A DNA stretch of 64,000 bases from positions 261,941 to 325,940 of the forward strand of contig NZ_FQWD01000005.1 of the NCBI RefSeq assembly GCF_900129565.1, given 5' to 3'. A program made the translations under genes and the position numbers. The stretch is from Marisediminitalea aggregata. Its GTDB lineage: Bacteria; Pseudomonadota; Gammaproteobacteria; Enterobacterales; Alteromonadaceae. This document shows positions 44,476 to 54,110 of the stretch, in pieces. The first letter of the stretch is position 1. The number at the start of each line of letters is the position of its first letter. The notes under the pieces are model-generated. The model searched no databases. It was not told the DNA's origin and was given only the letters and a program-made list of their open reading frames with translations.

Positions 44476-45180
44476 ATGGGACAGAAGGTACATCCTACGG
44501 GCATACGCCTGGGTATCAGCAAACCATGGACTTCTACCTGGTACGCTAATACTGCGGATTATGCAGACAACCTGTATAACGATCATCAGGTACGTCAGTA
44601 CCTGACTAAACAATTGAAGAACGCTTCACTTTCTAAAATCGTGATCGAGCGTCCTGCTAAGAGCATCCGTGTGACTATTCACACTGCTCGTCCAGGCGTT
44701 GTAATCGGTAAGAAAGGTGAAGACGTTGAAAAGCTGCGTAACTATGTTTCTAAGCTGGCCGGTGTGCCTGCTCAGATCAACATTGCAGAAGTACGTAAGC
44801 CTGAGCTTGATGCACAGCTAGTAGCTGACAGCATCTCAAGCCAGCTGGAACGTCGTGTTATGTTCCGTCGTGCTATGAAACGCGCAGTGCAAAACGCGAT
44901 GCGTCTAGGCGCCAAAGGTATCAAAGTTGAAGTTAGCGGCCGTTTGGGCGGTGCAGAGATTGCACGTTCTGAATGGTACCGTGAAGGTCGCGTACCTCTG
45001 CACACTTTCCGTGCGGACATCGATTACGCAACCTCTGAAGCGTCAACTACTTACGGTATCATCGGCGTTAAAGTATGGATCTTCAAGGGTGAAGTTCTAG
45101 GTGGTTTACCTACAACTCAAGAGCCGGCTGCGCCAGCTCAACCTAAGAAGAAAGGCCGCAACGCTAAGCGAGAGGGCTAA
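44476..45180 (+). CDS. rpsC: 30S ribosomal protein S3
   Basis: 234 aa. It begins [20 protein letters not shown]. The KH domain GXXG loop is seen as [15 protein letters not shown] short basic tail rich in Pro, Ala and Lys ends the protein. It lines the mRNA entry channel with S4 and S5. Confidence 0.98.
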   Translation: MGQKVHPTGIRLGISKPWTSTWYANTADYADNLYNDHQVRQYLTKQLKNASLSKIVIERPAKSIRVTIHTARPGVVIGKKGEDVEKLRNYVSKLAGVPAQINIAEVRKPELDAQLVADSISSQLERRVMFRRAMKRAVQNAMRLGAKGIKVEVSGRLGGAEIARSEWYREGRVPLHTFRADIDYATSEASTTYGIIGVKVWIFKGEVLGGLPTTQEPAAPAQPKKKGRNAKREG

Positions 45181-45182
45181 TC

Positions 45183-45593
45183 ATGTTACAACCAAAACGC
45201 ATGAAATTCCGTAAGATGCACAAAGGCCGTAACCGTGGTTTGGCCGCTGGTAACTCTGTTGCCTTTGGTACTTTCGGACTTAAAGCGACTGGCCGTGGTC
45301 GTATGACTGCACGCCAAATTGAGGCTGCTCGTCGTGCCATGACTCGTCACGTTAAACGTCAAGGTAAAATTTGGATTCGAGTTTTCCCTGACAAGCCAAT
45401 TACTGAGAAGCCTCTTGAGGTTCGTCAAGGTAAAGGTAAGGGTAACGTTGAGTACTGGGTATGCCAAATTCAACCAGGCCGCGTACTGTATGAGATGGAA
45501 GGTGTTCCTGAGTCTCTGGCACGCGAAGCGTTTGAATTGGCAGCGGCTAAACTGCCATTTAAGACAACCTTTGTAACTCGGACGGTGATGTAA
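45183..45593 (+). CDS. rplP: 50S ribosomal protein L16
   Basis: 136 aa. It begins [19 protein letters not shown] and has the [20 protein letters not shown] segment, whose Arg (Arg81 in E. coli) is hydroxylated by RoxA. It supports A-site tRNA binding. The stop overlaps the rpmC start (TAATG). Confidence 0.98.
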   Translation: MLQPKRMKFRKMHKGRNRGLAAGNSVAFGTFGLKATGRGRMTARQIEAARRAMTRHVKRQGKIWIRVFPDKPITEKPLEVRQGKGKGNVEYWVCQIQPGRVLYEMEGVPESLAREAFELAAAKLPFKTTFVTRTVM

Positions 45594-45784
45594 TGAAAGC
45601 AGCTGAACTGAAAGATAAAAGCGTAGAAGAGCTGAATGCAGAGTTATTAAACCTGCTACGCGAACAGTTCAACTTACGCATGCAGCATTCAACTGGCCAG
45701 CTTGAAAAAACCGACCAGTTGAAGAAAGTGCGTCGTAGCATCGCGCGTGTTAAAACCATTCTGACTCAAAAGGCTGATGCGTAA
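45593..45784 (+). CDS. rpmC: 50S ribosomal protein L29
   Basis: 63 aa, two-helix protein: [20 protein letters not shown] and [17 protein letters not shown]. Located near the tunnel exit beside L23. Coupled on both sides by 1-nt overlaps. Confidence 0.98.
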   Translation: MKAAELKDKSVEELNAELLNLLREQFNLRMQHSTGQLEKTDQLKKVRRSIARVKTILTQKADA

Positions 45785-46041
45785 TGACTGAACAAAAAAT
45801 TCGTACAGTACAAGGTCGTGTGGTTAGCAACAAAATGGACAAGTCTATTGTTGTTGTTGTAGAACGTTTCGTTAAACACCCTATCTATGGGAAGTTCATT
45901 AAGCGTACTACTAAACTGCACGCTCACGACGAAAGCAACGTGTGCAACGAAGGCGATACAGTAACTATTCGCGAATGTGCACCTATCTCTAAGAAGAAAA
46001 CTTGGATGTTAGTTGACGTTGTTGAGAAAGCTGGCGTTTAA
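45784..46041 (+). CDS. rpsQ: 30S ribosomal protein S17
   Basis: 85 aa, OB-fold. [20 protein letters not shown] and [15 protein letters not shown] are standard. Primary 16S rRNA binder in the 30S body. Last gene of the operon here: a strong terminator follows and rplN is not next. Confidence 0.98.
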   Translation: MTEQKIRTVQGRVVSNKMDKSIVVVVERFVKHPIYGKFIKRTTKLHAHDESNVCNEGDTVTIRECAPISKKKTWMLVDVVEKAGV

Positions 46042-46063
46042 TCGCTGACTTTTGTCAAAGCTT

Positions 46064-46092
46064 AAAAAAGCCGCTCTTTGAGCGGCTTTTTT
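46064..46092 (+). terminator. Intrinsic terminator of the S10 operon
   Basis: Perfect 12-bp stem AAAAAAGCCGCT/AGCGGCTTTTTT with a 5-nt loop and built-in A- and U-runs, 22 nt after rpsQ. It ends the operon cleanly. Confidence 0.93.
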
Positions 46093-46574
46093 GTGCTTGT
46101 TATTTGTGGTCAAAACCTGCCAAATCTCCAAGATATTTTTCCTGACTATTCAGTCAGGTTACTTTATAAATCAAATTAATATAAATCTTAATAAATAGCT
46201 TTTTGTTCGACATTGATAATACAAGCTGCAAAAACTATAGAATTCATAGTTAAACTACTGATATAGATAAATAACATAAAGGTATTCTTGATTTTATGAA
46301 TAGCCTCTACAGCCATATGTGCTGCTTAGAAAGCATAGATTTAAATGTTTTAAGGAAAGCGTTGGGTCGAGGGCGAGTTATTTTTGCTTATGTGGTGTGT
46401 TAAATACAAAGACGCATTCTTCGATATATATAAGTGCATGATTATATTGTTTTAAAATGACGTTTTAGCAGTAATTTGAAAGTGGTTCAAAAATAAACAG
46501 CTGATCAATTTGCAACTTAAGTTGAATTATTTACCGGTTGATTGCTTTGGCTGGTTAGGCGGGAGTGAATACTG
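46093..46574. other. AT-rich intergenic region after the S10 operon
   Basis: About 480 nt of strongly AT-rich DNA with no convincing gene on either strand and no ribosomal protein remnant. No clear promoter, repeat or RNA gene was recognised. Confidence 0.6.
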
Positions 46575-46601
46575 TCGGCCAACAACAATGCTGTTGGCCG
46601 A
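46575..46601 (-). terminator. Hairpin downstream of the alcohol dehydrogenase gene
   Basis: Perfect 10-bp stem TCGGCCAACA/TGTTGGCCGA with a 7-nt loop, 9 nt after the stop of the minus-strand gene. No clear U-run follows, so efficiency is uncertain. Confidence 0.55.
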
Positions 46602-46610
46602 TATATGGCA

Positions 46611-47666
46611 TTACGCGTTTTTCAGAGATGCCATATCAATGACAAAACGATATTTAACATCGCCTTTTTTCATGCGTTCGTAAGCAGTGTTTATGTCCTG
46701 CATATCCAGCATTTCAATGTCGCAGGCTATATTGTGCTCAGCACAGAAATCTAACACTTCCTGCGTTTCGGCTAGTCCGCCAATCAATGACCCCATGATA
46801 GAACGACGCTTTAATACCAAGGCTGCGGTATTAAGCGCAGGTTCAAGAGGCGTTAACTGACCAACCACAATGTGAACGCCGTCATACTTCAGGCAATTCA
46901 GATATGGATTAAAGTCGTGTTCTACCGGAATGGTATCTAGCAAATAATCGAATTGTTCTGCAGCAGCGGTCATCTGTGCTTCATCTGTCGATATAATCAC
47001 ATGATCTGCCCCCTGGCTGAGTGCTTCTTCGACTTTGCTGACTGAGCGCGTAAAAATAGTCACTTCAGCCCCCATCGCTTTGGCAAACTTAACGCCCATA
47101 TGACCAAGTCCACCCATGCCGAGTACACCTACTTTGTCACCCTTTTTAACACCAACGTGTTTCAGCGGAGAGTAGGTTGTAATACCTGCGCACAGAATCG
47201 GCGCTGCGGCGGCTGGATCAAGTGCTTCGGGAATTGAAAGCACAAAGGATTCCTTTACTACGATAGCCTCTGAGTAACCGCCGTGATTTGGTGTACCATC
47301 TATGCGATCTACACCACCGTACGTACCATGAATACCTTCTTCGCAGAACTGTTCCTCGTCGTGCTCACAGGCACCGCAATGGCCACACGAATCGACCAGA
47401 CAGCCCACACCTACTTTATCACCTACACTAAACTTAGTGACGTCAGGCCCGACAGCGGTAACAGTACCAACAATTTCATGACCAGGTACAATTGGGTAGC
47501 TGGTGCCGCCCCAATCATTCTCTACGGTATGAAGGTCTGAGTGACACACACCACAATAGTCTATGGAAATCGCGACATCGGTATCACGCAGATCACGACG
47601 TTCTATATCGAGCGGGTGAACTCCCGAGTCTGGTGCAGTAGCACCGTAAGCTTTTACTGTCGTCAT
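46611..47666 (-). CDS. Zinc-dependent NAD(P) alcohol dehydrogenase (YahK/cinnamyl-type)
   Basis: 351 aa from the ATG at 47666, preceded by AAGGAGG. Catalytic zinc ligands lie in CGVCHSDLH and GHE, the structural zinc cysteines in CGHCGACEHDEEQFC, and the nucleotide-binding GVLGMGGLGHMGVKFAKAMG follows. The pattern LVDSCGHCGACEHDEEQFC is that of YahK/CAD-type aldehyde reductases, which use NADPH to reduce a range of aldehydes. Monocistronic. Confidence 0.93.
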   Translation of the reverse strand: MTTVKAYGATAPDSGVHPLDIERRDLRDTDVAISIDYCGVCHSDLHTVENDWGGTSYPIVPGHEIVGTVTAVGPDVTKFSVGDKVGVGCLVDSCGHCGACEHDEEQFCEEGIHGTYGGVDRIDGTPNHGGYSEAIVVKESFVLSIPEALDPAAAAPILCAGITTYSPLKHVGVKKGDKVGVLGMGGLGHMGVKFAKAMGAEVTIFTRSVSKVEEALSQGADHVIISTDEAQMTAAAEQFDYLLDTIPVEHDFNPYLNCLKYDGVHIVVGQLTPLEPALNTAALVLKRRSIMGSLIGGLAETQEVLDFCAEHNIACDIEMLDMQDINTAYERMKKGDVKYRFVIDMASLKNA

Positions 47667-47997
47667 AATTCCTCCTTCTTTGAGTCGTTTAATTTTGACG
47701 GATAGCCGCTTTGAATTCAGCCACGATACTCTCCAGTGTTTGCACAATCCTATAAAACTAAAGGCAAATGTTGTAAGTCATTCCTGTGAAGTACGCGGTT
47801 ATATCGCCGCAGGCTTTGATGTTGTTGTTACTCGAAAAAGAAGGGCTACGATCAAAACTAACCAGTTACTTTTAGGGCATGCGCAAAAGGTTTTGCAATA
47901 TCATTGGTAAGAAGGCGTTATAATATCAGCCTTGGCTTCGCCATTTAGTCGGCGCAGTAAACCACACTAATAATGATTGCAGTGATTATAACTAACA

Positions 47998-49308
47998 ATG
48001 AATAACGACACGCCTACCTACAAGCCTACCCTCGCTCAGGAAGCCTTTCGCTGGTTCTATTCACTATTGCTGTTAATGGCGATTCCCTTCGCGTTCGTTA
48101 ATTTTTTACTCAAAGGCAAGGAGCAAAGGAAACAGTCCGGGCGGACGCGCTTTGAACGATTTGGTCTGGTTGCCCCTGTTCCCAAGAAACACGGGTATTT
48201 ATTTCATTGCGTGTCGGTAGGTGAGGTGGTTGCCGCATCCTGCCTTATAAAACGTATTATGCAGGAGCAGCCGGATGTTCAAATTACCGTTACCACGACT
48301 ACTGCAACCGGCTCTGCCCGCGTAACGGATATGTTCGGTGATACTGTTCACCACTTTTACTTACCCTATGACTTACCTGTAGCCATGAGCGCCATGCTGA
48401 AACGTGTTCAACCACGACAGGTATTAATTACTGAAGTAGAGCTATGGCCGAATTTAATCCACACGTGCTGGAAACAAGGTATCCCGGTTGTTGTTATTAA
48501 TGCACGGATGACAGATCGTTCATCGCGGCGATATAAAAAATTCCCGATACTGTTTGAGCCATTGCTTCGAAAGCTTACTCATGTTTGTGCGCAGGGAGAC
48601 CGAGACTATACAAACTATCTTTTCCTCGGTATGGAAAAAGAAAAGCTTACGCTGACGCAAAATATTAAGTTTGATCAGGCCGCGGCCCTGACGGCGGCGA
48701 AAAGTGATTTTCTGGGGTTGGCAAATGCAGAACGGTACATACTGATTGGCGGCAGTACACATGAGCCGGAAGAGTCAATATTACTCGGTGTCTATAAGGC
48801 ACTCAAAGAAGCAAACCCCTCGCTGTTACTGATATTGGTACCACGTCACCCAGATCGTTTTGAGGCCGTATCGAAACTAATTGAAAAAGCAGAACTTACT
48901 CTCGTTAAAAGCGCCGACAACCCGGTTATCAATGACGACTGTGATGTGTTACTGGTAAATGAAATGGGCCGACTAAATGCCGCTTATGATGTGGCTGATA
49001 TTGCATTTGTGGGGGGCAGTATTGCCCAGCGCGGCGGTCACAATGCGCTTGAACCGGCCGCCAAGCAGTTGCCTGTAATTATGGGAACCAGTACGCATAA
49101 CAACCCTGAAATTTGCAGTAAATTAGCGGAGTCTGGCGGCCTGAAAATTGTTAGCGATGAAGCTGAACTTTGCAATCAGGTTGCGTATTGGCTTAACCAC
49201 ACTGAAGAACGAAAACAGGCTGGTTTAGCGGGTTACCACACCGTCACTAAAAACAGCGGCGCACTGGATAAGACACTGGTAGTTGTGAATAGCATACCGC
49301 ACTCATAA
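47998..49308 (+). CDS. waaA: 3-deoxy-D-manno-octulosonic acid (Kdo) transferase
   Basis: 436 aa. An N-terminal membrane anchor (WFYSLLLLMAIPFAFVNF) is followed by the GT-B fold: HCVSVGEVVAASCLIKR with the catalytic Glu, then ITEVELWPN and GGSTHEPEE, and in the C-terminal half VGGSIAQRGGHNALEPA. It adds Kdo from CMP-Kdo to lipid IVA at the cytosolic face of the inner membrane, an essential step in LPS synthesis. Start without a marked ribosome site. It stands alone, without other LPS genes. Confidence 0.95.
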   Translation: MNNDTPTYKPTLAQEAFRWFYSLLLLMAIPFAFVNFLLKGKEQRKQSGRTRFERFGLVAPVPKKHGYLFHCVSVGEVVAASCLIKRIMQEQPDVQITVTTTTATGSARVTDMFGDTVHHFYLPYDLPVAMSAMLKRVQPRQVLITEVELWPNLIHTCWKQGIPVVVINARMTDRSSRRYKKFPILFEPLLRKLTHVCAQGDRDYTNYLFLGMEKEKLTLTQNIKFDQAAALTAAKSDFLGLANAERYILIGGSTHEPEESILLGVYKALKEANPSLLLILVPRHPDRFEAVSKLIEKAELTLVKSADNPVINDDCDVLLVNEMGRLNAAYDVADIAFVGGSIAQRGGHNALEPAAKQLPVIMGTSTHNNPEICSKLAESGGLKIVSDEAELCNQVAYWLNHTEERKQAGLAGYHTVTKNSGALDKTLVVVNSIPHS

Positions 49309-49757
49309 GTTGTTTGTTTTTAGCTAAAAATAAATAGTGAGATTACTGGATTACCATTCACAGTATAAAGGTGCACGCAGATACAGCCGTTAAGATGTCA
49401 TAGCAATACGCTTGCTTTTCGAGCCAGAAAAATCAATCCCTGCTGATGTGTTGATTTTCGGGTTTTCAAAAAGCTAAAGCCCGGCCTAACTAATGGTGAA
49501 AAAAAAGCGTCCAAAAAACGATCACCAAAATTGGGCATAACGCCATAACAATGCCCTGTTTTGGTGTAAAATCGTATAATATAGAATGTTTAATATCTTG
49601 CTTGTTTGTGCAAGATTTTGAATTTTAATAACTTAATTATTTTTGGCATATTGGCGCGTGCATTGCTATTAATAGTCGACGTTGTAATTGAGTAAAGCAA
49701 AAACACTAACGGTTGCACCTAACGCACCACTTAATTGCTCGTTTTTTCCAGGGAGAG
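49309..49757. other. Intergenic region with a long hairpin
   Basis: About 450 nt with no supported gene. It holds a notable inverted repeat at 49523-49566 (CACCAAAA-TT-GGGCAT ... ATGCCC-TG-TTTTGGTG) and, shortly after it, a TATAAT-like stretch near 49576. The rest is AT-rich and featureless. Confidence 0.55.
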
Positions 49758-49781
49758 GCACCCTGTCTTCAGACAGGGTGC
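49758..49781 (-). terminator. Hairpin after the cation/proton antiporter gene
   Basis: Perfect 10-bp stem GCACCCTGTC/GACAGGGTGC with loop TTCA, 8 nt after the stop of the minus-strand gene. No U-run directly follows. Confidence 0.6.
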
Positions 49782-49789
49782 TATTCTGA

Positions 49790-51625
49790 CTACTTTTCTT
49801 CACTAGCCGCTGCGGCTACGGCCACTTCTTCCTTCGGCAATGCTTCAGCTTCCACTAAACTAATTAGCTTCCACCCGGCTTTTGGAATCATTTCGTCCGA
49901 ACTTAGCATTACGTGTAACCGCTTATTTTCATCAATGGCAATCAGCGGCGTCGCTTTGTCGGCATAGGTGCGCAAATAATCCTGATAAGTAAATTCTGGC
50001 GTTATCGACGTGGTTTTAATTCTGCCACCGCGACTCACTGTGCTTGCCAGATAACCGTAAGTTACACCTTCCCCGAACAGTGAGAGCTTCTTAGCATAGT
50101 CTTCTGACACCTGATGACTTGGACGCGTACTCGCTTGATTGGTGGTTAGCCCCCATACCTTGTCCTTACCCATCGAATATTCAAAGTGATAGGCAATCAT
50201 TGGGTTGAGCTGTTTATAAGGCGATAAGATCAGTACGGTACCAATGCTGTTTAAATCCAGATGCAGTGCCGCATGCTCAGACATAGGATTACCGAAATAA
50301 ACGGGAATATCCTGCATGCGAGCTTCCCGAATGGCGTCCCAGTTAGTGTCGGCAACCCGCACTGAGACCTTGTGCTTGATTAACTCTTTAGCCAGTAACC
50401 GGCTAAATTGGCTGGCACCAAACAACAGGAAGCCGTTAGGCACGGGGGCGCGCACTCCCAGTAGTCTTGCTACAGGTTTGGCGGTTAGCCCCTGCAGTAC
50501 AACCGTGGTAATGATGACCAGAAATACAAGAGGAACAATCACTTCAACGCCGGCATAGCCGAGGGCTTCCAGTTTTAGTGAGAATAAAGCAGAAACGGCA
50601 GCGGCGACAATCCCACGAGGTGCCACCCAGCTCAATAGAGCCAGTTCGCGCCAATTAAGTCCTGTACCAAAGGAGGAAATGAATACTGACAGAGGACGAG
50701 CCACAAAGATAATCGATATCAATACGATGGCGGCTGCCCAGCCAACTTCTGCTACTGCACCGAGATCCAGGCGGGTTGCCAGCAGAATAAATAAGCCGGA
50801 AATCAACAGGACGCTCAGGGTTTCCTTGAATTCCAGGATATCGTCAACATCGACATCACGCATATTGGCCAGCATGATGCCAGCGATAGTAACGGTTAAC
50901 AGGCCGGATTCGTGTGCAAAAAAATTAGACCCTGCAAAAGCACCCAAAATAATAGTCAGCACCGCGGTGTTGCGCAGGTAGTGTGGCACCCAGTGATTGC
51001 GCAATGTCACTCCCAGAAAGTAACCCACTGTCAGTCCGCTGAGCAATCCAATGCCAATGGTTTTACTGAATGCATATAGCGTGTGCGACATGGCGCCCTG
51101 AGAGGAGATGATATATTCATAAACAATCACGGCGAGTAATGCGCCAATCGGGTCGATAACAATCCCCTCCCAGCGCAGTATGTTGCCGAGGTTCGTTTGA
51201 GGTCTCACCGTGCGCAGCATGGGAACAATGACCGTTGGGCCGGTAACTGTCACGATGGCCCCAAATAAAAATGACAGCTGCCAGGTCACCTCCAAAGCGT
51301 AATGGGCAACAACGGTGGCTATCACCCAGGTAACCAGCACACCCACAGAACACAGGTTACGTACCATTTTGCCGTGTCCGGCAATGTCCTGGTATTTCAG
51401 TGTCAACGCCCCTTCAAACAGAATAATGGCAACAGACAGCGACACGACAGGAAACAACAGGTCGCCAAACAGCTGGTCGGCATTGAGCACGCCAAAAACG
51501 GGCCCAACCAGTATACCTATTACCAAAAGTGGCAGAATGGCTGGCAACCGGATGCGGTAGGCCAGATACTGGCAACCGATTGATAACAGTCCAACAGTGA
51601 CCAAAGCTAAAGTGGGATCTGACAC
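49790..51625 (-). CDS. Cation:proton antiporter with TrkA-N-like regulatory domain
   Basis: 611 aa with a GTG start (AAGGA 8 nt upstream). About twelve to thirteen helices of the CPA1 Na+/H+ exchanger type (residues 1-395), including GPTVIVPML and the buried charged EGIVIDPIGALLAV. A cytosolic Rossmann-like domain (FLLFGASQFSRLLAKELI...) resembling TrkA-N/RCK and a C-terminal region follow. It probably exchanges Na+ or K+ for H+ in pH or salt adaptation, gated by a nucleotide; ion choice cannot be read. Confidence 0.9.
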   Translation of the reverse strand: MSDPTLALVTVGLLSIGCQYLAYRIRLPAILPLLVIGILVGPVFGVLNADQLFGDLLFPVVSLSVAIILFEGALTLKYQDIAGHGKMVRNLCSVGVLVTWVIATVVAHYALEVTWQLSFLFGAIVTVTGPTVIVPMLRTVRPQTNLGNILRWEGIVIDPIGALLAVIVYEYIISSQGAMSHTLYAFSKTIGIGLLSGLTVGYFLGVTLRNHWVPHYLRNTAVLTIILGAFAGSNFFAHESGLLTVTIAGIMLANMRDVDVDDILEFKETLSVLLISGLFILLATRLDLGAVAEVGWAAAIVLISIIFVARPLSVFISSFGTGLNWRELALLSWVAPRGIVAAAVSALFSLKLEALGYAGVEVIVPLVFLVIITTVVLQGLTAKPVARLLGVRAPVPNGFLLFGASQFSRLLAKELIKHKVSVRVADTNWDAIREARMQDIPVYFGNPMSEHAALHLDLNSIGTVLILSPYKQLNPMIAYHFEYSMGKDKVWGLTTNQASTRPSHQVSEDYAKKLSLFGEGVTYGYLASTVSRGGRIKTTSITPEFTYQDYLRTYADKATPLIAIDENKRLHVMLSSDEMIPKAGWKLISLVEAEALPKEEVAVAAAASEEK

Positions 51626-51832
51626 AGAATTTTCCTTTATTGTTATGACAGTGACATCACTGCAGTTCAGGTAACACTGAATTACCTGCCTTACGTTACA
51701 GACTTTCTATTATAAACGTCCTCACCATACCTAACAGGGCCAGTTGGTACTAGTGTCGAACATTTTTACATATTTGTGGCGATAAATTATACGGACAAAG
51801 CTAAGCTGATGATCTTTTGTTGTTTTTTTTAA

Positions 51833-51848
51833 TGGAATAAATATTGCA
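51833..51848 (+). promoter_or_regulatory. Candidate sigma-54 promoter of the vWA/PEP-CTERM-like gene
   Basis: TGG (51833-51835) and TTGCA (51844-51848) stand exactly 12 nt apart (G to G), the -24/-12 spacing of RpoN promoters. The expected start of transcription is near 51858, about 33 nt before the ATG. The -24 element (TGGAAT) is weaker than the consensus TGGCAC. Confidence 0.55.
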
Positions 51849-51890
51849 TTTTTCTTTGTTTAACAAAGTATTATCGCGGTGGATGTAAAG

Positions 51891-52682
51891 ATGTTCAAAA
51901 TTAATAACCGACGTTTCAAAGCGATACTTTGCATGCTTGTGGTTATTGTGGCAGGGATGTCAATACCGGCGCAGGCTGGCATTGTAAAGACTGATATTGT
52001 CATGATCGTGGATGAAAGTGGCTCTATGAGCAACGTTCATTCAAACCTGGGAAACAGCATTGGCTTGTTTGCCAGTATTTTACAGGCGGGCGGATTAGAC
52101 GCGCAATTCGCGTTAATCGGCTATGGTTTTGCTGGCGATAACATTCGACTGCTTACCGATTTTGTTGATGCAACTACGTTTGCGGGCTTTACCGGCGATT
52201 TGTATTCGATTGGTTCGAATGAGCCAGCTTACGACGCAACGGCTTATGCGTTGGATGGGCTGACGGCCGAGAGTGCCGGACTAAGTTATCGTGCTGATGC
52301 CGTTAAAAACCTGATCCTGTTTGCTGATGAAGCCAGTAACAGTGATACAGAATACGATGCCAACTCGTTGGATGGCTTATTGCAACAAAGCTCAGCGTTA
52401 TTCAACGTGGTATTGGGTGGAACCTTCAGCGATTTGTTAACGCTGGCGGCTAACAATGGCGGCCATGGCTTCGATCTGAATGAACTGAATACGTCAGACA
52501 CGAATGCACTCACCACCTTTGTCACCAATTTTGCTCAGGTAAAATTGCAGGAAACGCTGGATTACTGTGTAGCGAATCCGAACGATCCTGCCTGTGTGGG
52601 CGGCGGTACCGACCCTGTGCCTGCACCATGGGGCCTTGGCTTTATGGTAATGGCATTGGCAATTATGCGAGTGCGCAAATAA
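51891..52682 (+). CDS. Secreted vWA-domain protein with PEP-CTERM-like sorting signal
   Basis: 263 aa from the ATG at 51891 (GGTGG upstream; an in-frame GTG at 51879 is possible). Signal peptide ending PAQAG. The vWA domain has the MIDAS motif DESGSMS and a Rossmann-like core up to about residue 225. The C-terminus is VPAPWGLGFMVMALAIMRVRK: a P-x-P motif, hydrophobic helix and basic end, like variant PEP-CTERM signals cut by exosortases. It probably ends up at the cell surface or in the exopolysaccharide matrix. No exosortase is in the window. Confidence 0.8.
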   Translation: MFKINNRRFKAILCMLVVIVAGMSIPAQAGIVKTDIVMIVDESGSMSNVHSNLGNSIGLFASILQAGGLDAQFALIGYGFAGDNIRLLTDFVDATTFAGFTGDLYSIGSNEPAYDATAYALDGLTAESAGLSYRADAVKNLILFADEASNSDTEYDANSLDGLLQQSSALFNVVLGGTFSDLLTLAANNGGHGFDLNELNTSDTNALTTFVTNFAQVKLQETLDYCVANPNDPACVGGGTDPVPAPWGLGFMVMALAIMRVRK

Positions 52683-52907
52683 ACGTTTTCGGCAAAATTC
52701 AGCCGTTTTGCCGACACTAAAAATGTAGATTATTAACCGGTTCGAAGTTGTAACACGGACTCAATTAACCGTTACCAGCGTAATACAGTGGAATGTTAAA
52801 CGTCGAATTAATGCGAAAAAACCGTTTGCAGTGTTGGGTGGCAAGCCGCTATGCTTGACCGCCATCACATCCTTACCCGCACGGAGATATCCAGGTTGTC
52901 GCGTCGT

Positions 52908-53765
52908 ATGTCGCGCTCTTTTGCGCTGTTCGTTTTATTATTTCCTATGGCTTGCAGTACCACTACCACTGCAAATTCCGGTCAACTCACCGTTATCGCT
53001 GAACATGGCCTAATGGCGGAACTGGGTGAAACATCCGGTCTGATCTGCAGTGCCGATGCCCAGTACACCATTGCCGATTCGGGCAACAGTCCCACTTTGT
53101 ATCGCATTGACGACGAAGGTGTGATCATTGAAGGCGTTGATGTCGCTAAGAAGAACAATGACTGGGAATCGGTGACGGCCGATGACAAATTCTTTTACAT
53201 TGGCGATTTCGGTAACAACGCGGGTAAACGCAGAAAGTTGGTTATTCACAAAGTGAGTCGGGATGATTTATCCAGTGAGGCCCGTCTAACTTTCACATAT
53301 GATAATTATGAGCCGAAGAAGAACGAGTTGTATGCGCATGACTTTGATGCTGAGGCCATGGTCGCTCGTCACGATAAGCTGGTACTGTTTTCAAAAAGTT
53401 GGCTCACTAAAACCCTGCGGGTGTACCACCTGAATAAAAAAGACGAAGAGCAGCATATTTCGCCGGTAACCACCATTGAGGGGCTTCCGGGTGTTGTCAC
53501 CGGCGCAGATTGGGACAGATTCCACAACCGCTATGTTGTTGTTGGCTACAGTAGCAACGCCTTTGGTATCGTCGACCCCTTTGTCGCCTTCCTGTCAGAA
53601 GATTACACTCTAATGAACAGTTTCACTCTTGCAGGATATGGGCAGGTTGAAGGCTTGTGCGTGAAGAACAAGGATGAGATTTGGCTGACGCAGGAAAACT
53701 CACCGTTCAGTATTGCTAAGCTAATTAAGATCCGCCTTGCCACGCTGGAAGAAGACGAAGACTAA
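52908..53765 (+). CDS. Hypothetical lipoprotein, beta-propeller-like
   Basis: 285 aa from the ATG at 52908. A TTG at 52896 with GGAG 9 nt upstream, or an ATG at 52851, are alternatives. Signal peptide with lipobox-like FPMAC. The mature part has repeated four-strand-like units (LYRIDDEGVIIEGVD, DDKFFYIGDFGNNAGKRRK, LVLFSKSWLTKTLRVYHLN, EGLCVKNKDEIWLTQEN) that suggest a six- or seven-bladed propeller. Function unknown. It is probably transcribed alone. Confidence 0.75.
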   Translation: MSRSFALFVLLFPMACSTTTTANSGQLTVIAEHGLMAELGETSGLICSADAQYTIADSGNSPTLYRIDDEGVIIEGVDVAKKNNDWESVTADDKFFYIGDFGNNAGKRRKLVIHKVSRDDLSSEARLTFTYDNYEPKKNELYAHDFDAEAMVARHDKLVLFSKSWLTKTLRVYHLNKKDEEQHISPVTTIEGLPGVVTGADWDRFHNRYVVVGYSSNAFGIVDPFVAFLSEDYTLMNSFTLAGYGQVEGLCVKNKDEIWLTQENSPFSIAKLIKIRLATLEEDED

Positions 53766-53773
53766 TTCAATCT

Positions 53774-53804
53774 CGTTAAATAGCGCGTTATACGCTATTT
53801 AACG
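53774..53804. terminator. Terminator hairpin between the lipoprotein and the 76-aa gene
   Basis: Perfect 12-bp stem CGTTAAATAGCG/CGCTATTTAACG with a 7-nt loop, 8 nt after the plus-strand stop. U-runs on either side are weak. Confidence 0.6.
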
Positions 53805-54025
53805 ATTCGACGTAATTTTAGCAGACCGCGCTGCCATAGCGTTAACTGCTCGGAAATGTGCGGTTGGTTAAACACCGAGCCCAGGCGTGTTGTATCCCGT
53901 TGTTCCAGCTCGTTCAAAAACCGCTGTTCCCACTGCGCATTCAATGGCGAACGCTGACGTTTTAGTGGGTGAGGTTGTGGCGGTCGTAACTCATCTTTCG
54001 CCCTTTCAATACTCCAATATTCCAA
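53795..54025 (-). CDS. Hypothetical short protein
   Basis: 76 codons from a TTG, with no ATG or GTG in frame and no clear ribosome site. The composition (WEQRFLNELEQRDTTRLGSV, LTLWQRGLLKLRRIVK) looks protein-like, with a basic amphipathic C-terminus. I do not recognise it. It may be an eroded gene or chance. Confidence 0.35.
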   Translation of the reverse strand: MEYWSIERAKDELRPPQPHPLKRQRSPLNAQWEQRFLNELEQRDTTRLGSVFNQPHISEQLTLWQRGLLKLRRIVK

Positions 54026-54070
54026 TGAGTACTATGCGCACTACAGCTCAATAAAGTGTGACACTAGCTT

Positions 54071-54101
54071 AGCAGGCAGGTCCACAAAGAACCTGCCTGC
54101 T
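54071..54101. terminator. Hairpin downstream of the S41 peptidase gene
   Basis: Perfect 11-bp stem AGCAGGCAGGT/ACCTGCCTGCT with a 9-nt loop, 10 nt after the stop of the minus-strand gene. The TTTT run follows on the plus strand only. Confidence 0.6.
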
Positions 54102-54110
54102 TTTCTGCAT

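Noticed and set aside
47680..47910. 76-codon plus-strand frame between the alcohol dehydrogenase and waaA
   Set aside because: Overlaps the dehydrogenase 5' end and its ribosome site; the sequence looks random; no start signal.
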